Shown one piece after another: positions 33,073 to 42,237 of a stretch of 64,000 nt of DNA. Within the stretch, counting starts at the first letter, position 1; each line of letters opens with the position of its first letter. This DNA comes from Mycolicibacterium psychrotolerans (lineage in GTDB: Bacteria; Actinomycetota; Actinomycetes; Mycobacteriales; Mycobacteriaceae), in assembly GCF_010729305.1 (NCBI RefSeq), contig NZ_AP022574.1, positions 62,001 through 126,000 of the forward strand, written 5' to 3'. The translations under genes and the position numbers were made by a program. Under the pieces are notes generated by a model. That model did not search any database and had not been told where the DNA came from. It was given only the letters and a program-made list of their open reading frames with translations.

Positions 33073-33210
33073 GGCGGTCCCGACTGGGCTGTTTGCCGCC
33101 GGCGGGACCGGCGGGTGCGAAGACTCGAGAAGACCATCGCGAAGCGCGCGGCAGGTGATCTAAGCGGGACTGCTGGGTTGACCAGCTCGTTTCACCCTAC
33201 ACCCGCGGGA

Positions 33211-33867
33211 CTAGGGGCCGCCGCGCCAATGCTCGATGCGGTGATGGTCGGGTGTGAAGCCGTGCTGCATCCCCCAGAGCACGGCGTGCGTCCGGCTCTC
33301 GATGCCCAGCTTGCGGTACAGCGAGCGGATGTAGGACTTCACCGTGTTGGGGCTCAGGTAGGTCAGTCGCGCGACGTCGGCGTTGTTCTTGCCCTGGGTG
33401 ATGAGCGCGAGGATCTCCGCCTCGCGGTCGGTGAGGCCTTCGCTACGGCCAGGCCAGTCGTTGCCCGGCGCGGGGCGCGTCCGCGGCGGTGCCTCACTGA
33501 CTACGGTCTGTCCCTGGTGAACCGCTTCCAACGCCGCCACCAGCTCACGCGCCGGCAACGTCTTCGACAGATATCCGTGGGCGCCGCGCTCCCGCGCGCT
33601 GGCGATCAGATCGGGATGGAAGTTCCACGTGTACACCACGACTCGGCGCGCACACGGGTTGGCGACCAGTACGCCGATCTCCTCGTGATCCGACTCCGGT
33701 TGGGCGAAGCTGTCGTACAGCGCGATGTCGACGGTGTCCTTGAGCGGCATCGTGGCGTCGAGTTCGGCGACGACCACGCGATCGCGGTACGGCTCGAGCA
33801 TGTTAGCCACGCCTTGGACGACGACGTCGTAGTCGTCGATGAGTGCCACCGTTATCGCCTCGGTCAC
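33211..33867 (-). CDS. NarL/LuxR-type response regulator, orphan
   Basis: 218 residues from GTG 33867. A receiver domain is present: IDDYDVVVQGVANML, phosphorylation aspartate in VDIALYDSF and lysine in GYLSKTLPARELVAAL; then a LuxR HTH (LTDREAEILALITQGKNNAD, SPNTVKSYIRSLYRKLGI). No histidine kinase is adjacent, so input is unknown. Upstream is a 13-base inverted repeat shared with a divergent DUF6131 membrane peptide gene, a likely self-operator. Its tail end points towards the GT4-HPF operon, 138 bases away. Confidence 0.88.
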   Translation of the reverse strand: MTEAITVALIDDYDVVVQGVANMLEPYRDRVVVAELDATMPLKDTVDIALYDSFAQPESDHEEIGVLVANPCARRVVVYTWNFHPDLIASARERGAHGYLSKTLPARELVAALEAVHQGQTVVSEAPPRTRPAPGNDWPGRSEGLTDREAEILALITQGKNNADVARLTYLSPNTVKSYIRSLYRKLGIESRTHAVLWGMQHGFTPDHHRIEHWRGGP

Positions 33868-33882
33868 GGCGCCGACATTACC

Positions 33883-33914
33883 CCCTTAGGGGTGTACCGC
33901 CACACCCCTGAGGG
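33883..33914. promoter_or_regulatory. Long inverted repeat, candidate LuxR operator
   Basis: Arms CCCTTAGGGGTGT and ACACCCCTGAGGG pair at 12 of 13 positions around a 6-base spacer, in the 100-base gap between the LuxR gene and the DUF6131 gene. Each arm holds a smaller CCCTNAGGG palindrome, so two dimer sites are possible. A second short palindrome, CCGTTCTGAACGG, is at about 33928-33940. Confidence 0.5.
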
Positions 33915-33967
33915 TGGTCGACTGAACCCGTTCTGAACGGCCGAAACTCCACACGGAAGGTTCGATC

Positions 33968-34123
33968 ATGATCATTCTCGGCATCATCGCGGTGATCGCA
34001 GGTCTGCTGTTGAAGATCTCCATTCTCACCACCATCGGGGTCATCCTCGTCGTCGTCGGGGCCGTCCTGGCGGTCCTCGGCTCCACCGGTCGCGCGGTCG
34101 GCGGCCGCCGGCACTACTTCTGA
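33968..34123 (+). CDS. DUF6131 small membrane protein
   Basis: 51 residues from ATG 33968 with GGAAGG upstream. Almost entirely hydrophobic: MIILGIIAVIAGLLLK and TIGVILVVVGAVLAVLG make two short transmembrane helices, with a basic GRRHYF tail. Mycobacteria have several such stress-linked peptides of unknown role. Divergent from the LuxR gene across the inverted repeat. Confidence 0.8.
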   Translation: MIILGIIAVIAGLLLKISILTTIGVILVVVGAVLAVLGSTGRAVGGRRHYF

Positions 34124-34163
34124 CCCCCTGACCTGCGACGGGTGACACCGATCACAAACTGAC

Positions 34164-34189
34164 GTTTGCGTAGACGGTGCCCCGGCTAC
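34164..34189 (+). promoter_or_regulatory. SigF-like promoter upstream of 34216
   Basis: GTTT at 34164-34167, 16 bases, then GGCTAC at 34184-34189, resembling the mycobacterial SigF pattern GTTT-N15-17-GGGTAT at four of six -10 positions. The gene begins 26 bases later. Confidence 0.35.
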
Positions 34190-34215
34190 CCGACTTCTTA
34201 CGAAAGGAGTTCAAA

Positions 34216-34797
34216 ATGCCTACCTGGCAATGGATTTTGATCGCCGCAGCAATCATCGTGGTGATCGCTGTTGTGGTCCTGGCTGTGCGTTCCGGTGGTG
34301 GCCGCAAACGCAGCGAGCAGCTCAAGCAACATTTCGGACCCGAGTACGACCGGACGGTGCACCGGACCGGCGACCCGAAGGCCGCGGAGAAGGAACTCGC
34401 AGCCCGCGCCCGCAAGCGCGACAAGCTCGACATCGTCGCGCTGTCCCCGGTGGCCCGCAATGACTTCGAGTTGCGCTGGGCCCAGGTGCAGACCGACTTC
34501 GTCGATGACCCGGCGCGGGCCGTCGGCACCGCTGACCTGCTTGTCACCGAGGTCATGCGGCAGCGTGGCTACCCGGTCGACGACTTCGAACGGCGCGCCG
34601 CCGACATCTCCGTCGACCACCCGCACATCGTCGAGAACTACCGCGCCGCGCACAGCATCCACGCCGCGCAGCAACGCGGCGAGATCGACACCGAACGGCA
34701 GCGGGAGGCCTTCGTGCACTACCGCGCGCTGTTCGAACGACTGCTCGACACCACCGACAACGACACCTCGAAGGAGGCACGGCATGACCACGCGTGA
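34216..34797 (+). CDS. Membrane-anchored protein of unknown function, stress-type pair 1
   Basis: 193 residues from ATG 34216 (AAAGGAG upstream). A single N-terminal membrane segment ILIAAAIIVVIAVVVLAV is followed by a cytoplasmic part, basic at first (GGRKRSEQLKQHFG), then a helical domain LRWAQVQTDFVDDPARAVGT to FVHYRALFERLL. The second gene repeats this pattern (RWDAVQAGFVDDP ... RYRSFFERLL) without the membrane anchor, so the two are homologous. They overlap by 14 bases. Membrane-tethered and soluble copies of one domain suggest a complex or stoichiometric sensor; no function is recognised. Confidence 0.75.
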   Translation: MPTWQWILIAAAIIVVIAVVVLAVRSGGGRKRSEQLKQHFGPEYDRTVHRTGDPKAAEKELAARARKRDKLDIVALSPVARNDFELRWAQVQTDFVDDPARAVGTADLLVTEVMRQRGYPVDDFERRAADISVDHPHIVENYRAAHSIHAAQQRGEIDTERQREAFVHYRALFERLLDTTDNDTSKEARHDHA

Positions 34798-35308
34798 TCA
34801 GCACACCGACGCCTACGCCAACCAGGCCGCTCAGGGCCAGCCTCAGTACGCGACGGACAACCAGAACTACGTTCCCGAGGACCAGGTCGCCCCGATGCAG
34901 CACGACACGACCGGGACCCACGGTGCCGGCCCGTCGACAACGCCGATGGACCCGCAGGCCGCCGGCCTCGCTCAGCAGCACGAGCAGCGTGCTGATATGC
35001 AGCAGCACGGGCAGCGCACTGATCACGAAACAGACGCCGACGGAAGGCTGTTCGCCGATGATGAGCTCGCCGGGCTGCGGGCGCGGTGGGACGCGGTACA
35101 GGCCGGCTTCGTCGACGATCCGAAGGACTGCGTGCAGAAGGCGGACGGCCTGGTGGCCGACCTGGTGCAGCAGCTCACCACCGGCTTCGGCCAGGCACGG
35201 TCACGCCTCGAGGAGCAGTGGGGCCGCGGCGAGCAGGCCTCGACCGAGGATCTGCGTGTCGCGCTGAAGCGCTACCGCAGCTTCTTCGAGAGGCTGCTCT
35301 CGGTCTGA
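34784..35308 (+). CDS. Soluble homologue of the preceding domain, stress-type pair 2
   Basis: 174 residues from ATG 34784, AAGGAGG in front. The N-terminal 90 residues are rich in Gln, Thr, His and Ala with no hydrophobic run, likely disordered. Residues about 90-174 match the C-terminal domain of the upstream partner: LRARWDAVQAGFVDDPKD, KADGLVADLVQQL and YRSFFERLL. The two are translated together (14-base overlap) and the gene ends before a long hairpin. No catalytic motif seen. Confidence 0.75.
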   Translation: MTTRDQHTDAYANQAAQGQPQYATDNQNYVPEDQVAPMQHDTTGTHGAGPSTTPMDPQAAGLAQQHEQRADMQQHGQRTDHETDADGRLFADDELAGLRARWDAVQAGFVDDPKDCVQKADGLVADLVQQLTTGFGQARSRLEEQWGRGEQASTEDLRVALKRYRSFFERLLSV

Positions 35309-35319
35309 CGACCTGACAG

Positions 35320-35362
35320 GACTGCGCTGGCGGCGGGCGAGATGCCCGCCGTCAGCGCAGTC
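35320..35362 (+). terminator. Long hairpin terminator
   Basis: Arms of 19 bases (GACTGCGCTGGCGGCGGGC with GCCCGCCGTCAGCGCAGTC) pair at 18 of 19, the exception being a possible G.U, with a 5-base loop, 11 bases past the stop. It likely ends the stress-pair operon. The outer GACTGCG/CGCAGTC and GGCGG core recall the 61-bp repeat family. Confidence 0.75.
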
Positions 35363-35428
35363 GACTGTTGGGGTTATGCACGCGAATCACCGATATGGCG
35401 TACACAAGCCCACACTCGGGCCCGGAGC

Positions 35429-36766
35429 TCACGCCCGGAAGGCCGAGCCCCGCTCCCGGTCCAGATACGTATCGGCCTTGTTGCGCAGGAAGAACACGTA
35501 CACCACCAGCGACACCGCGATGCACACGGTGACGTAGCCGATGAACAGCGGCACCTGATCCTGTTCCTTGGCGGCCTGGTAGATCAGCGGCGCGGTCCCG
35601 CCGAACATCGAGTTCGCCAGCGCATAGCCGACGCCCACCCCGAGCGCCCGCACATGCGCCGGGAACAACTCCGACTTCACCAGCGCGTTGATCGACGTGT
35701 ATCCGGTCAGGATGATGTAGCTGACCGCCACGAGCGCGAAAGATGCCAGCGGCGAACGTGTCTCGGGCAGGTACGTGATGAGCACATAGGTCCACACCAG
35801 CCCGCCGACCCCGAAGAACACCAGCATCGGCTTGCGTCCGATCCGGTCGCTGATGATCCCGCCCACCGGCTGCAGCAGCATCAGGAAGATCAGCCCCGTC
35901 AGGTTGATCCACGTCGCCGTCATGCCCTCGCCCTTGTACGCGGTCTTGACGATCGCCGGCGCGTTGACGCTGTAGGTGTAGAACGCGACGGTGCCGCCGA
36001 GCGTGATCAGGAAGCACAGCAGCAGCGGCCGCCAGTACTGCGTGAACAGTGCCCGCATCGATCCGGCGCCCGGGTCCTCCCCCGCCTTGGTCGCCTCGAT
36101 GACCTCTTCGGACAGCGACTCGTCCATCGTGCGCCGCAGCCAGAACACCACCACCGCCGCGACGCCGCCGACGGCGAACGCGATGCGCCAACCGAATTCA
36201 CGCAGCTGGTCGTCGTCGAGCACCGTCTGCAGGATCAGCAGCGTGAACTGCGCCAGCACGTGCCCGCCGACCAGCGTCACGTACTGGAACGACGAGAAGA
36301 ACCCGCGCCGCTCCCGCGTCGCCGCCTCCGACATGTAGGTCGCGGACGTCCCGTACTCGCCGCCGGTCGCGAAGCCCTGCACCAGCCGCGCCACGACCAG
36401 GATGATCGGCGCACCGATCCCGATCACGGCCTGCGACGGCACCACCGCAATCACCAAGGAGCACAGCGCCATCAGCGACACGCTCACCGTCAGCGCCGCC
36501 CGCCTGCCCCGCCGGTCGGCGAAGCGGCCGAAGAACCACGACCCGACGGGCCGCATCACGAACGTGATCGCGAAGATCGCGTACACGTACACCGTCGAGT
36601 TCTTCTCGGACTCCTCGAAGAACTGGCCCTCGAAATACGTTGCGAACACGGTGTAGACGTAGACGTCGTACCACTCGACGAGGTTGCCCGATGACCCGCG
36701 GATCGTGTTCCAGATCGCCCGCCGAGTCTCGGCGGCGCTCGACCGCGGCACTGTCGTGGTGGTCAT
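35429..36766 (-). CDS. MHS-family metabolite/H+ symporter
   Basis: 445 residues from ATG 36766, with GGGAGGGA 6 bases upstream; a further 20 codons are in frame. Twelve membrane segments with the MHS family features: GNLVEWYDVYVYT near the start, motif A FGRFADRRGRRAAL and VARLVQGFATGGEYG in segment 4-5. Members import organic acids (alpha-ketoglutarate, shikimate, citrate). Ends 121 bases from the stress-pair terminator; it starts 20 bases after the stop of the upstream kinase gene on the same strand. Substrate not predictable. Confidence 0.88.
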   Translation of the reverse strand: MTTTTVPRSSAAETRRAIWNTIRGSSGNLVEWYDVYVYTVFATYFEGQFFEESEKNSTVYVYAIFAITFVMRPVGSWFFGRFADRRGRRAALTVSVSLMALCSLVIAVVPSQAVIGIGAPIILVVARLVQGFATGGEYGTSATYMSEAATRERRGFFSSFQYVTLVGGHVLAQFTLLILQTVLDDDQLREFGWRIAFAVGGVAAVVVFWLRRTMDESLSEEVIEATKAGEDPGAGSMRALFTQYWRPLLLCFLITLGGTVAFYTYSVNAPAIVKTAYKGEGMTATWINLTGLIFLMLLQPVGGIISDRIGRKPMLVFFGVGGLVWTYVLITYLPETRSPLASFALVAVSYIILTGYTSINALVKSELFPAHVRALGVGVGYALANSMFGGTAPLIYQAAKEQDQVPLFIGYVTVCIAVSLVVYVFFLRNKADTYLDRERGSAFRA

Positions 36767-36785
36767 CGTTGTCCCTCCCCCTGTG

Positions 36786-38288
36786 TCAGCCCGAACCGTA
36801 CTCCAAAGCCGGCTCCGGATCGACACTCCGGCTGCTGGAAATCGTCAACTGGTTCGGCTGCACGTCGTAGCGGGTGCCGTCGGAAGGATTCGAGACGGTG
36901 AAGCCGCTGCCCGAGCGCTGTGCGTTCTGCAGTTCGAGGCTCGCGCCATCGCTGAGCCGCTCCCCGCGGTAGTAGTAGCTGTCGCCCGACTTGCACACCA
37001 CCGCCAGCGACAGCGACGTGCGAATCGCCGCGGCCGGTGTGCTGCCTTGGTCGCAGCGTGCCGAATGTCCAACGAAGCCTTGGGAATCCGTGCCCGACAC
37101 GCCCTTGATCGGCTTACCGCTCGCCGTCGAGGTGGTGGTCGTCGTCGACGTGGTCGTCTCCTCGGAGGACGTCGCTTCGGACGACGATGACGACGACGTC
37201 GGTGGTGGCGCGGCGAGCCGCGACGTCGGCGCGGTGCCGCTGTCTCCGCCGCTGAAGACCAGCACCAGCGCCAGCACCACCGCGGCGGTGAGAAGCACGA
37301 TCGTCGCCACCATCAGCCCCACCTGGCCCTGGCTGAACCGCCGGGCGGGACGTTGGGGAGGAGGCGGCGGGGCCGGCGCGTACGGCGGCGGCGTCGGATG
37401 CGCCGCGGAGAACTGCCGCGTCGACGGCGGCGCCGCCGGGGCGACCGGCGCGGCACTGGGCGCGTGTTCGGCCGCCGCTCCCGCTGCGCGGGCCAGATCC
37501 CCGGCCGAGGTGTACCGGTCGGCCGGCGCCTTCGCCATGCCGCGGGCGACGACGTCGTCGAACGCGCGGGTGATGCCGCGCCGCATGATGCTCGGGCGCG
37601 GCGGGGCCGAGAACATGTGCGCGCTCATCACCTGCCGCACATCGGCCGCCTCGAACGGCGCCCTGCCGGTCAGCATCTCGTAGAGCAGACACCCCAGCGA
37701 GTACACGTCCGACGCCGGCCCGCCGCGATCCCCGCTGAACCGCTCCGGCGCCATGTACGCACACGACCCGACGACCAGACCCGTCGACGTCACCGTCGCC
37801 TCGCCGCCGCCGTGCGCGATCCCGAAGTCGACCAGGTAGGCGAAGTCGTCGGGCGTCAGGAGCACGTTCTCAGGCTTGATGTCGCGGTGCACCAGACCGT
37901 TGGCGTGCGCGGCGTCCAGAGCCGCGGCGACCTGCCCGATGATCGACACCGCACGCCGCGGTTGCAGCGCACCTTCGGTGCGCAATAGCTGCTTGAGGCT
38001 GGGACCTTCCACCAGGCGCATGTCGATGTACATCACGCCGTCGATCTCGCCGAAATTGTGTACCGGGATGACGTGGGGTTCCTGCAGCCGCGCCGCGATT
38101 CGCGACTCCCGCCGGAACCGCTCCTGGAAGTTGGGGTCGGCGGCCATCTCGGGCCGCAGCAGCTTGATCGCCACCATGCGCTCGCGCGCGGTGTCGTAGG
38201 CGCGGTAGACCTCACCCATTCCCCCGACCCCGATCACCGACTGCAGCTCGTAGGGTCCGAACCGCGTGCCGATCTTCGGGGAGCTCAC
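36786..38288 (-). CDS. Receptor Ser/Thr protein kinase B
   Basis: 500 residues from GTG 38288 (AAAGGA upstream). Kinase motifs: GVGGMGEVY 20-28, AIKLL, HRDIKPENVL, DFGIAHGGGE and MAPERFSG. A proline-rich linker (PPPYAPAPPPPPQRP) precedes one membrane segment at about 325-348. The external part has a serine/threonine-rich stretch (SSSSSSEATSSEETTTSTT) and a small C-terminal module with cysteines (HSARCDQG, VVCKSGDSYYYRGE), which looks like a mycobacterial kinase ectodomain of unknown ligand. Located between transporter and acyltransferase genes, so it may control lipid storage. Confidence 0.9.
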   Translation of the reverse strand: MSSPKIGTRFGPYELQSVIGVGGMGEVYRAYDTARERMVAIKLLRPEMAADPNFQERFRRESRIAARLQEPHVIPVHNFGEIDGVMYIDMRLVEGPSLKQLLRTEGALQPRRAVSIIGQVAAALDAAHANGLVHRDIKPENVLLTPDDFAYLVDFGIAHGGGEATVTSTGLVVGSCAYMAPERFSGDRGGPASDVYSLGCLLYEMLTGRAPFEAADVRQVMSAHMFSAPPRPSIMRRGITRAFDDVVARGMAKAPADRYTSAGDLARAAGAAAEHAPSAAPVAPAAPPSTRQFSAAHPTPPPYAPAPPPPPQRPARRFSQGQVGLMVATIVLLTAAVVLALVLVFSGGDSGTAPTSRLAAPPPTSSSSSSEATSSEETTTSTTTTTSTASGKPIKGVSGTDSQGFVGHSARCDQGSTPAAAIRTSLSLAVVCKSGDSYYYRGERLSDGASLELQNAQRSGSGFTVSNPSDGTRYDVQPNQLTISSSRSVDPEPALEYGSG

Positions 38289-38360
38289 ATGCAGTCCTTT
38301 CCGTTCGTCGCCGGGCACGCCGCATAGGCTTCCCGCTCCGAGCGGCTCCCTAACTGCCGG

Positions 38361-39746
38361 TCAGCAACCGCGCAGCAATTCGCCCAGCTCGGCGTCGAAG
38401 CGATCGGCCAGATCCCACAGGTCATCGACCAATTGCGGGCACGAGATTATGCCGACGTTGAGCCGGTCGGCCACCGACATCACCGTGATGTTCAACCCGG
38501 ACCCGTGGAAGATCGGCCCCAGCGGATACAGCGCGGTCACCTCGGCACCGCAGCTGTACAGCGTCGTCGGCGGGCCGGCCACGTTGGAGATCACCACGTT
38601 GTGGATCGCCGTGTGCGTCAGCGGCGTGTGCGACATCACACCCAGCAGCCAGCTGTACATGCCGCGCGAGAGCAGCTGTGCCAGATCGACCAGCAGCGTC
38701 GGCCCCAACGACCCGCTGTGCTCCTTGGCGCGCTGGTTCGAGGCCGCGATCGCGTGCAGCCGCTCCAGGGAATCCGCGATGTCGGTGTGCAGATTGCTGA
38801 ACATCCCGGAGAGCTGATTGCGGCCCGGACGGTTCGACTCGCCGTGCACCGACGCCGGCACCACCGCGATCAGCGGCTTGGCCGGCAGCTCGTCGCGATC
38901 GGACAGATAACCGCGCAGCGCACCCGCGCACAGCGCCATCACCACGTCGTTGACCTTGACGCCGCAGCCGTTCTTGACCTTCTTGACGTCGGCCAGGTCC
39001 AGCTGCACCAGCGCGATCGAGCGTTCCGAGGTCAGCTCGCCGTTGAACCGCGTCCTCGGCGCCGAGAACGGGGCGGCCATCGCGGTGCCCGTGACCGCGC
39101 GGTTGACCGTCTTGGCGACCATCGCCGCGGTCTCCGGAACCACCCGGGTCAGCTGCCACGGCCGCGTCACGAACCGTATGAGACCGTCGGCGGCGATCGC
39201 CCACGGCGCCGTGTCACCGGGGCCGTCGACGGGAGCCGGTGGCGGCGCGTCGGGCTCCAGATCGCACAGCGTCTCCAACAGATTCGCCGCGGACACCCCG
39301 TCGACGGCCGCGTGGTGCACCTTGATTATCAACGCCAGCGGACCGCCGTCCTTCAGCGCCGCGCCGTCGATCCCCTCGATCACCCACATCTCCCACAGCG
39401 GCTTGCTGCGGTCCAGCGGCACCGACGCGATGTGCCCGCACACCTCGGCCAGCTCGTCGCGGCCGCCGGGCGACGGCAGGCCTATCCGGTTCAGGTGCCG
39501 GTCGAGGTCGAAGGTCTTGTCCGGCACCCACACCGGATGGTCGAGGTTGAGTTGGCTGTCGCCCAGCTTGGCGCGCAGTTCGGGCAGCGCCTGGATGCGC
39601 TCACCGATGTGGTGTTGGAACCGCTCGTAGGTGAAGCCGCCCGGCACCGTCGACGTGTCGACCATGACGACCGAGCACACGTGCAACGGCACGGTGGCCG
39701 ACTCGCTGTACAGAAGACCCGCGTCAAGCCCACCCAGCCGTTCCAC
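38361..39746 (-). CDS. Wax ester synthase / diacylglycerol acyltransferase
   Basis: 461 residues, typical size for WS/DGAT enzymes. The catalytic motif HHxxxDG is present as VHHAAVDGVSA at about residues 134-144, and the C-terminal PLTHTAIHNVVISNVAGPP is conserved in mycobacterial triacylglycerol synthases (Tgs). It esterifies diacylglycerol or fatty alcohols with acyl-CoA, storing carbon under stress. The second half has NDVVMALCAGALRGYLSDR, another family block. Standing alone on the strand downstream of the kinase gene region. Confidence 0.92.
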   Translation of the reverse strand: MERLGGLDAGLLYSESATVPLHVCSVVMVDTSTVPGGFTYERFQHHIGERIQALPELRAKLGDSQLNLDHPVWVPDKTFDLDRHLNRIGLPSPGGRDELAEVCGHIASVPLDRSKPLWEMWVIEGIDGAALKDGGPLALIIKVHHAAVDGVSAANLLETLCDLEPDAPPPAPVDGPGDTAPWAIAADGLIRFVTRPWQLTRVVPETAAMVAKTVNRAVTGTAMAAPFSAPRTRFNGELTSERSIALVQLDLADVKKVKNGCGVKVNDVVMALCAGALRGYLSDRDELPAKPLIAVVPASVHGESNRPGRNQLSGMFSNLHTDIADSLERLHAIAASNQRAKEHSGSLGPTLLVDLAQLLSRGMYSWLLGVMSHTPLTHTAIHNVVISNVAGPPTTLYSCGAEVTALYPLGPIFHGSGLNITVMSVADRLNVGIISCPQLVDDLWDLADRFDAELGELLRGC

Positions 39747-39776
39747 CCGTCCGACGTACCCCCTTCGACGGCGGCG

Positions 39777-40478
39777 TCAAACTCCCGGCGGGGTGAACGA
39801 GACGACCTTGCCCCGGTTGATCGACACCCAGTCCCGCGCCTCCAGGTACGGGCGGAACGTCTCCGCGATCGCCTGCTGGTCTGCGGGTGCCTTCGGCCGC
39901 TGCAATTCATAGAGGTGCGGGAACTCCGTCCACGCGACCACCGCGTCCCACAGCCGCAGCGCCGCCTCTCCCGTCGGCGGATCGATGAGCACCGGCCCGA
40001 ACAGGCACTGCCCGTCGGGAAAGAACAGCGTCGGCACCCCGTAGCCGTCGGCGTCGACGACGCGCTGGTGGTCGGCCATCACCTCGTCGCTGGTCGTCGG
40101 GTCGGCGATGGCCTGGTCGACCAGTCCGGGGTCGAAGCCGAGGTCCTGCAGCAGGTGTTGCGCGACGGCCTTCTCGTGCGGCTTGTGTCCCTCCACGTGC
40201 AGCGCCCGCGCCGCCCGCTCGTACCAGGCGTCGACGTCGGCCATCGACCGCCGGCGCAGCAGCGCGCCGATCCGCATCATCGACCAGCCGTAGGACCACT
40301 CCCGTTCCCACGGGTGCTTCTTGCCTTCCAGGCGGTTGATCTCCTCGAGACTGAAGAACCGCCAGTTCACGGTGAGGCCGGTCAGGTCGCGCACGTCGCG
40401 GATCCACCGCGACGTCTGATACGCGTACGGGCACATGACGTCGAAGTGGAAGTCGACGGAGGTCGGCCGCTCGGTCAC
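39777..40478 (-). CDS. DsbA/FrnE-type thioredoxin-fold protein
   Basis: 233 residues from GTG 40478, overlapping the stop of the upstream gene by 4 bases (GTGA). Begins [20 protein letters not shown], then [20 protein letters not shown] and [12 protein letters not shown], matching the DsbA-like/2-hydroxychromene isomerase group that includes the mycothiol-linked Rv2466c proteins. The first cysteine motif is C-P-Y-A rather than C-P-W-C, so disulphide chemistry is single-cysteine or the function is isomerase-like. Coupling to a mycothiol-dependent isomerase-type gene supports a thiol role. Confidence 0.78.
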   Translation of the reverse strand: MTERPTSVDFHFDVMCPYAYQTSRWIRDVRDLTGLTVNWRFFSLEEINRLEGKKHPWEREWSYGWSMMRIGALLRRRSMADVDAWYERAARALHVEGHKPHEKAVAQHLLQDLGFDPGLVDQAIADPTTSDEVMADHQRVVDADGYGVPTLFFPDGQCLFGPVLIDPPTGEAALRLWDAVVAWTEFPHLYELQRPKAPADQQAIAETFRPYLEARDWVSINRGKVVSFTPPGV

Positions 40479-41260
40479 ATCGTGAACCTCAGGTTGCGGG
40501 CGGCCCGGTCGCCGAGCGCGTCGTCGCCCTTCCAAGTCACCGTGCCCGCGTCGATCTGGGCCTGCGGGTCGATCCGGCCCGACGCGAGCTGGATGAACGT
40601 CGTCGAGTCGGTGGTGACGACGACGTCCGGGTCGTCGAGGTGGTCGACCTTCTTCGCTTTGCCGTCGACGCGGACATGCAGCTGTCGGGTGACCGGCCCG
40701 GTCAGGTCGAACGTGATGCTTCGGCCGTCGGGCAGCCCCACCTTCTTGCCGACGATGTAGCCGATCGAATTCTCGACCTGGTCGAGCGCCAGTTCGGCGG
40801 CGATGCCGGCGTCGTCGGAGGCGCGGCCCAGTGCGGTGGTGACGTCGCGTTCGTGCACCCAGATGTCGAAGACACGGATCGCCAGGAACCGGCCCAGCGT
40901 GCCGGGGCCGACGGGCATCCAGGACGGCCGGTCCAGGTCCCCGGCCGTCATCGACGCCAGGTCACGCCTGCGCAGGTCGAAGACCGCCCGCATCTTCTCC
41001 GGGTACGGCGCGGGATCGGCGACGAACTCGGCGGCCCGCTCGAACGGCGGCAGCTGCTCGACGGTCTCGGGCCACCAGCCGGCCAGCACGGCTTCGATGC
41101 TCACCACGTGGTCGAACACGCCGCGCACCGTCCAGTCCGGGCACAGCGACTGCGCCTGCCACTCGGCGGCGCTCAGGTCGTCGGCGAGGGCTTCCATCGC
41201 GGCGTAACAGTGTTCGGTGGCGTGGCGGATGTCGTCGAGCGTGCGCGTCATGCTTCCCAT
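40475..41260 (-). CDS. Maleylpyruvate isomerase-family (MDMPI) mycothiol-dependent enzyme
   Basis: 261 residues from ATG 41260; ATG 41251 is an alternative start. N-terminal DinB-like four-helix domain: [18 protein letters not shown] and [18 protein letters not shown], with HVV histidine and [16 protein letters not shown] for the metal site. C-terminal part has [20 protein letters not shown]. Such enzymes bind divalent metal and use mycothiol to isomerise maleylpyruvate or modify xenobiotics. It is coupled to the thioredoxin-fold gene by a 4-base overlap. Substrate not known. Confidence 0.85.
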   Translation of the reverse strand: MGSMTRTLDDIRHATEHCYAAMEALADDLSAAEWQAQSLCPDWTVRGVFDHVVSIEAVLAGWWPETVEQLPPFERAAEFVADPAPYPEKMRAVFDLRRRDLASMTAGDLDRPSWMPVGPGTLGRFLAIRVFDIWVHERDVTTALGRASDDAGIAAELALDQVENSIGYIVGKKVGLPDGRSITFDLTGPVTRQLHVRVDGKAKKVDHLDDPDVVVTTDSTTFIQLASGRIDPQAQIDAGTVTWKGDDALGDRAARNLRFTM

Positions 41261-41274
41261 GCTTCATCTCTAGC

Positions 41275-41335
41275 GTTGAGACTGCGCCCACGGCGGCGAA
41301 ACGGCCGAAATGTGCGCCGCCAACGCAGTCTCAAC
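41275..41335 (+). repeat. 61-bp palindromic repeat, copy 2
   Basis: Outer 12-bp arms GTTGAGACTGCG and CGCAGTCTCAAC and inner arms GGCGGCG and CGCCGCC fold into a stem with an A-rich loop. It is identical in all 61 bases to the copy at 42238-42298, and the two flank the Vsr-like nuclease gene. Confidence 0.95.
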
Positions 41336-41340
41336 GGGGG

Positions 41341-42183
41341 TCAGAACCCGCCGCGCGCGATCACCGCGCGCTGCACGCGCTGGAGAATCTCCGCCTGCCG
41401 GTCGTCTTTCACCACCCGGACCACGGTCCAGCCGACCGACGCCAGATACTCCAACCGGATGATGTCTTTGCGGTAGGTCTTGTCGTCCTCGCGATGGTGC
41501 TGCCCGTCGTACTCGACGGCGACATTCAGCGCCTCCCACCCCATGTCGAGGTAGTAGCGGGGATAGCCGTCCGGCGCCAGCACCGGGATCTGGGTAGCGG
41601 GCCGTGGATAGCCCGCGCGCACCAACATCATTCGCACCCGCGACTCCTGCGGCGACTCGGCGCCGGCGTCCACCCAGCCCAGCACCCGATCGACGCGGCG
41701 CAGATGACGGACGTGCGGATGCCGCTGCGCCAGCCGGCGCACGTCGTCGCCCTTGAAATGCGTAGCTCGGGCCAGCGCGTCGAGCCGGGCGACCGCCTGA
41801 ACCTCGGAGCCCTGCCTGGCCAGATCGAACGCTGTGCGCTCGGGCGTCGTGACCGGCAGCCCCCGAAGGGCGATTTCGTCGTCGAGCAGGGTGTCGTTGC
41901 GGGTGAGGACACCCGGTGGAGCGCGGTGATTCGGCCAGTTCAGCTCGATCACAGCGTCGTCGTCGACCCAACTGGCACCCCACAACGCCGACGCCGCGAG
42001 TCCCGACACAACGCCCTGCCTGCCCGACCACAGCCACGCCGCCGCCGCGCGTTGCCGCAACGTCAACTCGGCACGCGCGGGCACATAGACATCCGGCAGC
42101 ACCCGCCGGTACCTCGTCCGCAATTGATGGCGCGTGAGTGCCCCACTCGCCAGCGCCTCGGTCCCGAGAAAGACCCCCTCCAT
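41341..42183 (-). CDS. Vsr/DUF559-type endonuclease-like protein with AbiEi-like N-terminus
   Basis: 280 residues from ATG 42183. The N-terminus (TRHQLRTRYRRVLPDVYVPA) and LASALWGASWV resemble AbiEi-type winged-helix antitoxin domains. The C-terminal third looks like a Vsr/DUF559 PD-(D/E)XK-like nuclease: GYPRYYLDMGWEALNVAVEYDGQHH, then RRDIIRLEYL-type and VVRVVKDD. Family members in mycobacteria are called DUF559 or type IV TA AbiEi-like; role unproven. It is a single gene flanked on both sides by identical palindromic repeats. Confidence 0.75.
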   Translation of the reverse strand: MEGVFLGTEALASGALTRHQLRTRYRRVLPDVYVPARAELTLRQRAAAAWLWSGRQGVVSGLAASALWGASWVDDDAVIELNWPNHRAPPGVLTRNDTLLDDEIALRGLPVTTPERTAFDLARQGSEVQAVARLDALARATHFKGDDVRRLAQRHPHVRHLRRVDRVLGWVDAGAESPQESRVRMMLVRAGYPRPATQIPVLAPDGYPRYYLDMGWEALNVAVEYDGQHHREDDKTYRKDIIRLEYLASVGWTVVRVVKDDRQAEILQRVQRAVIARGGF

Positions 42184-42237
42184 GCAGGAAGGGTGGCATT
42201 CGTAGGGGAAGCGCCGCTGAATCTATCCACAGGCTGC

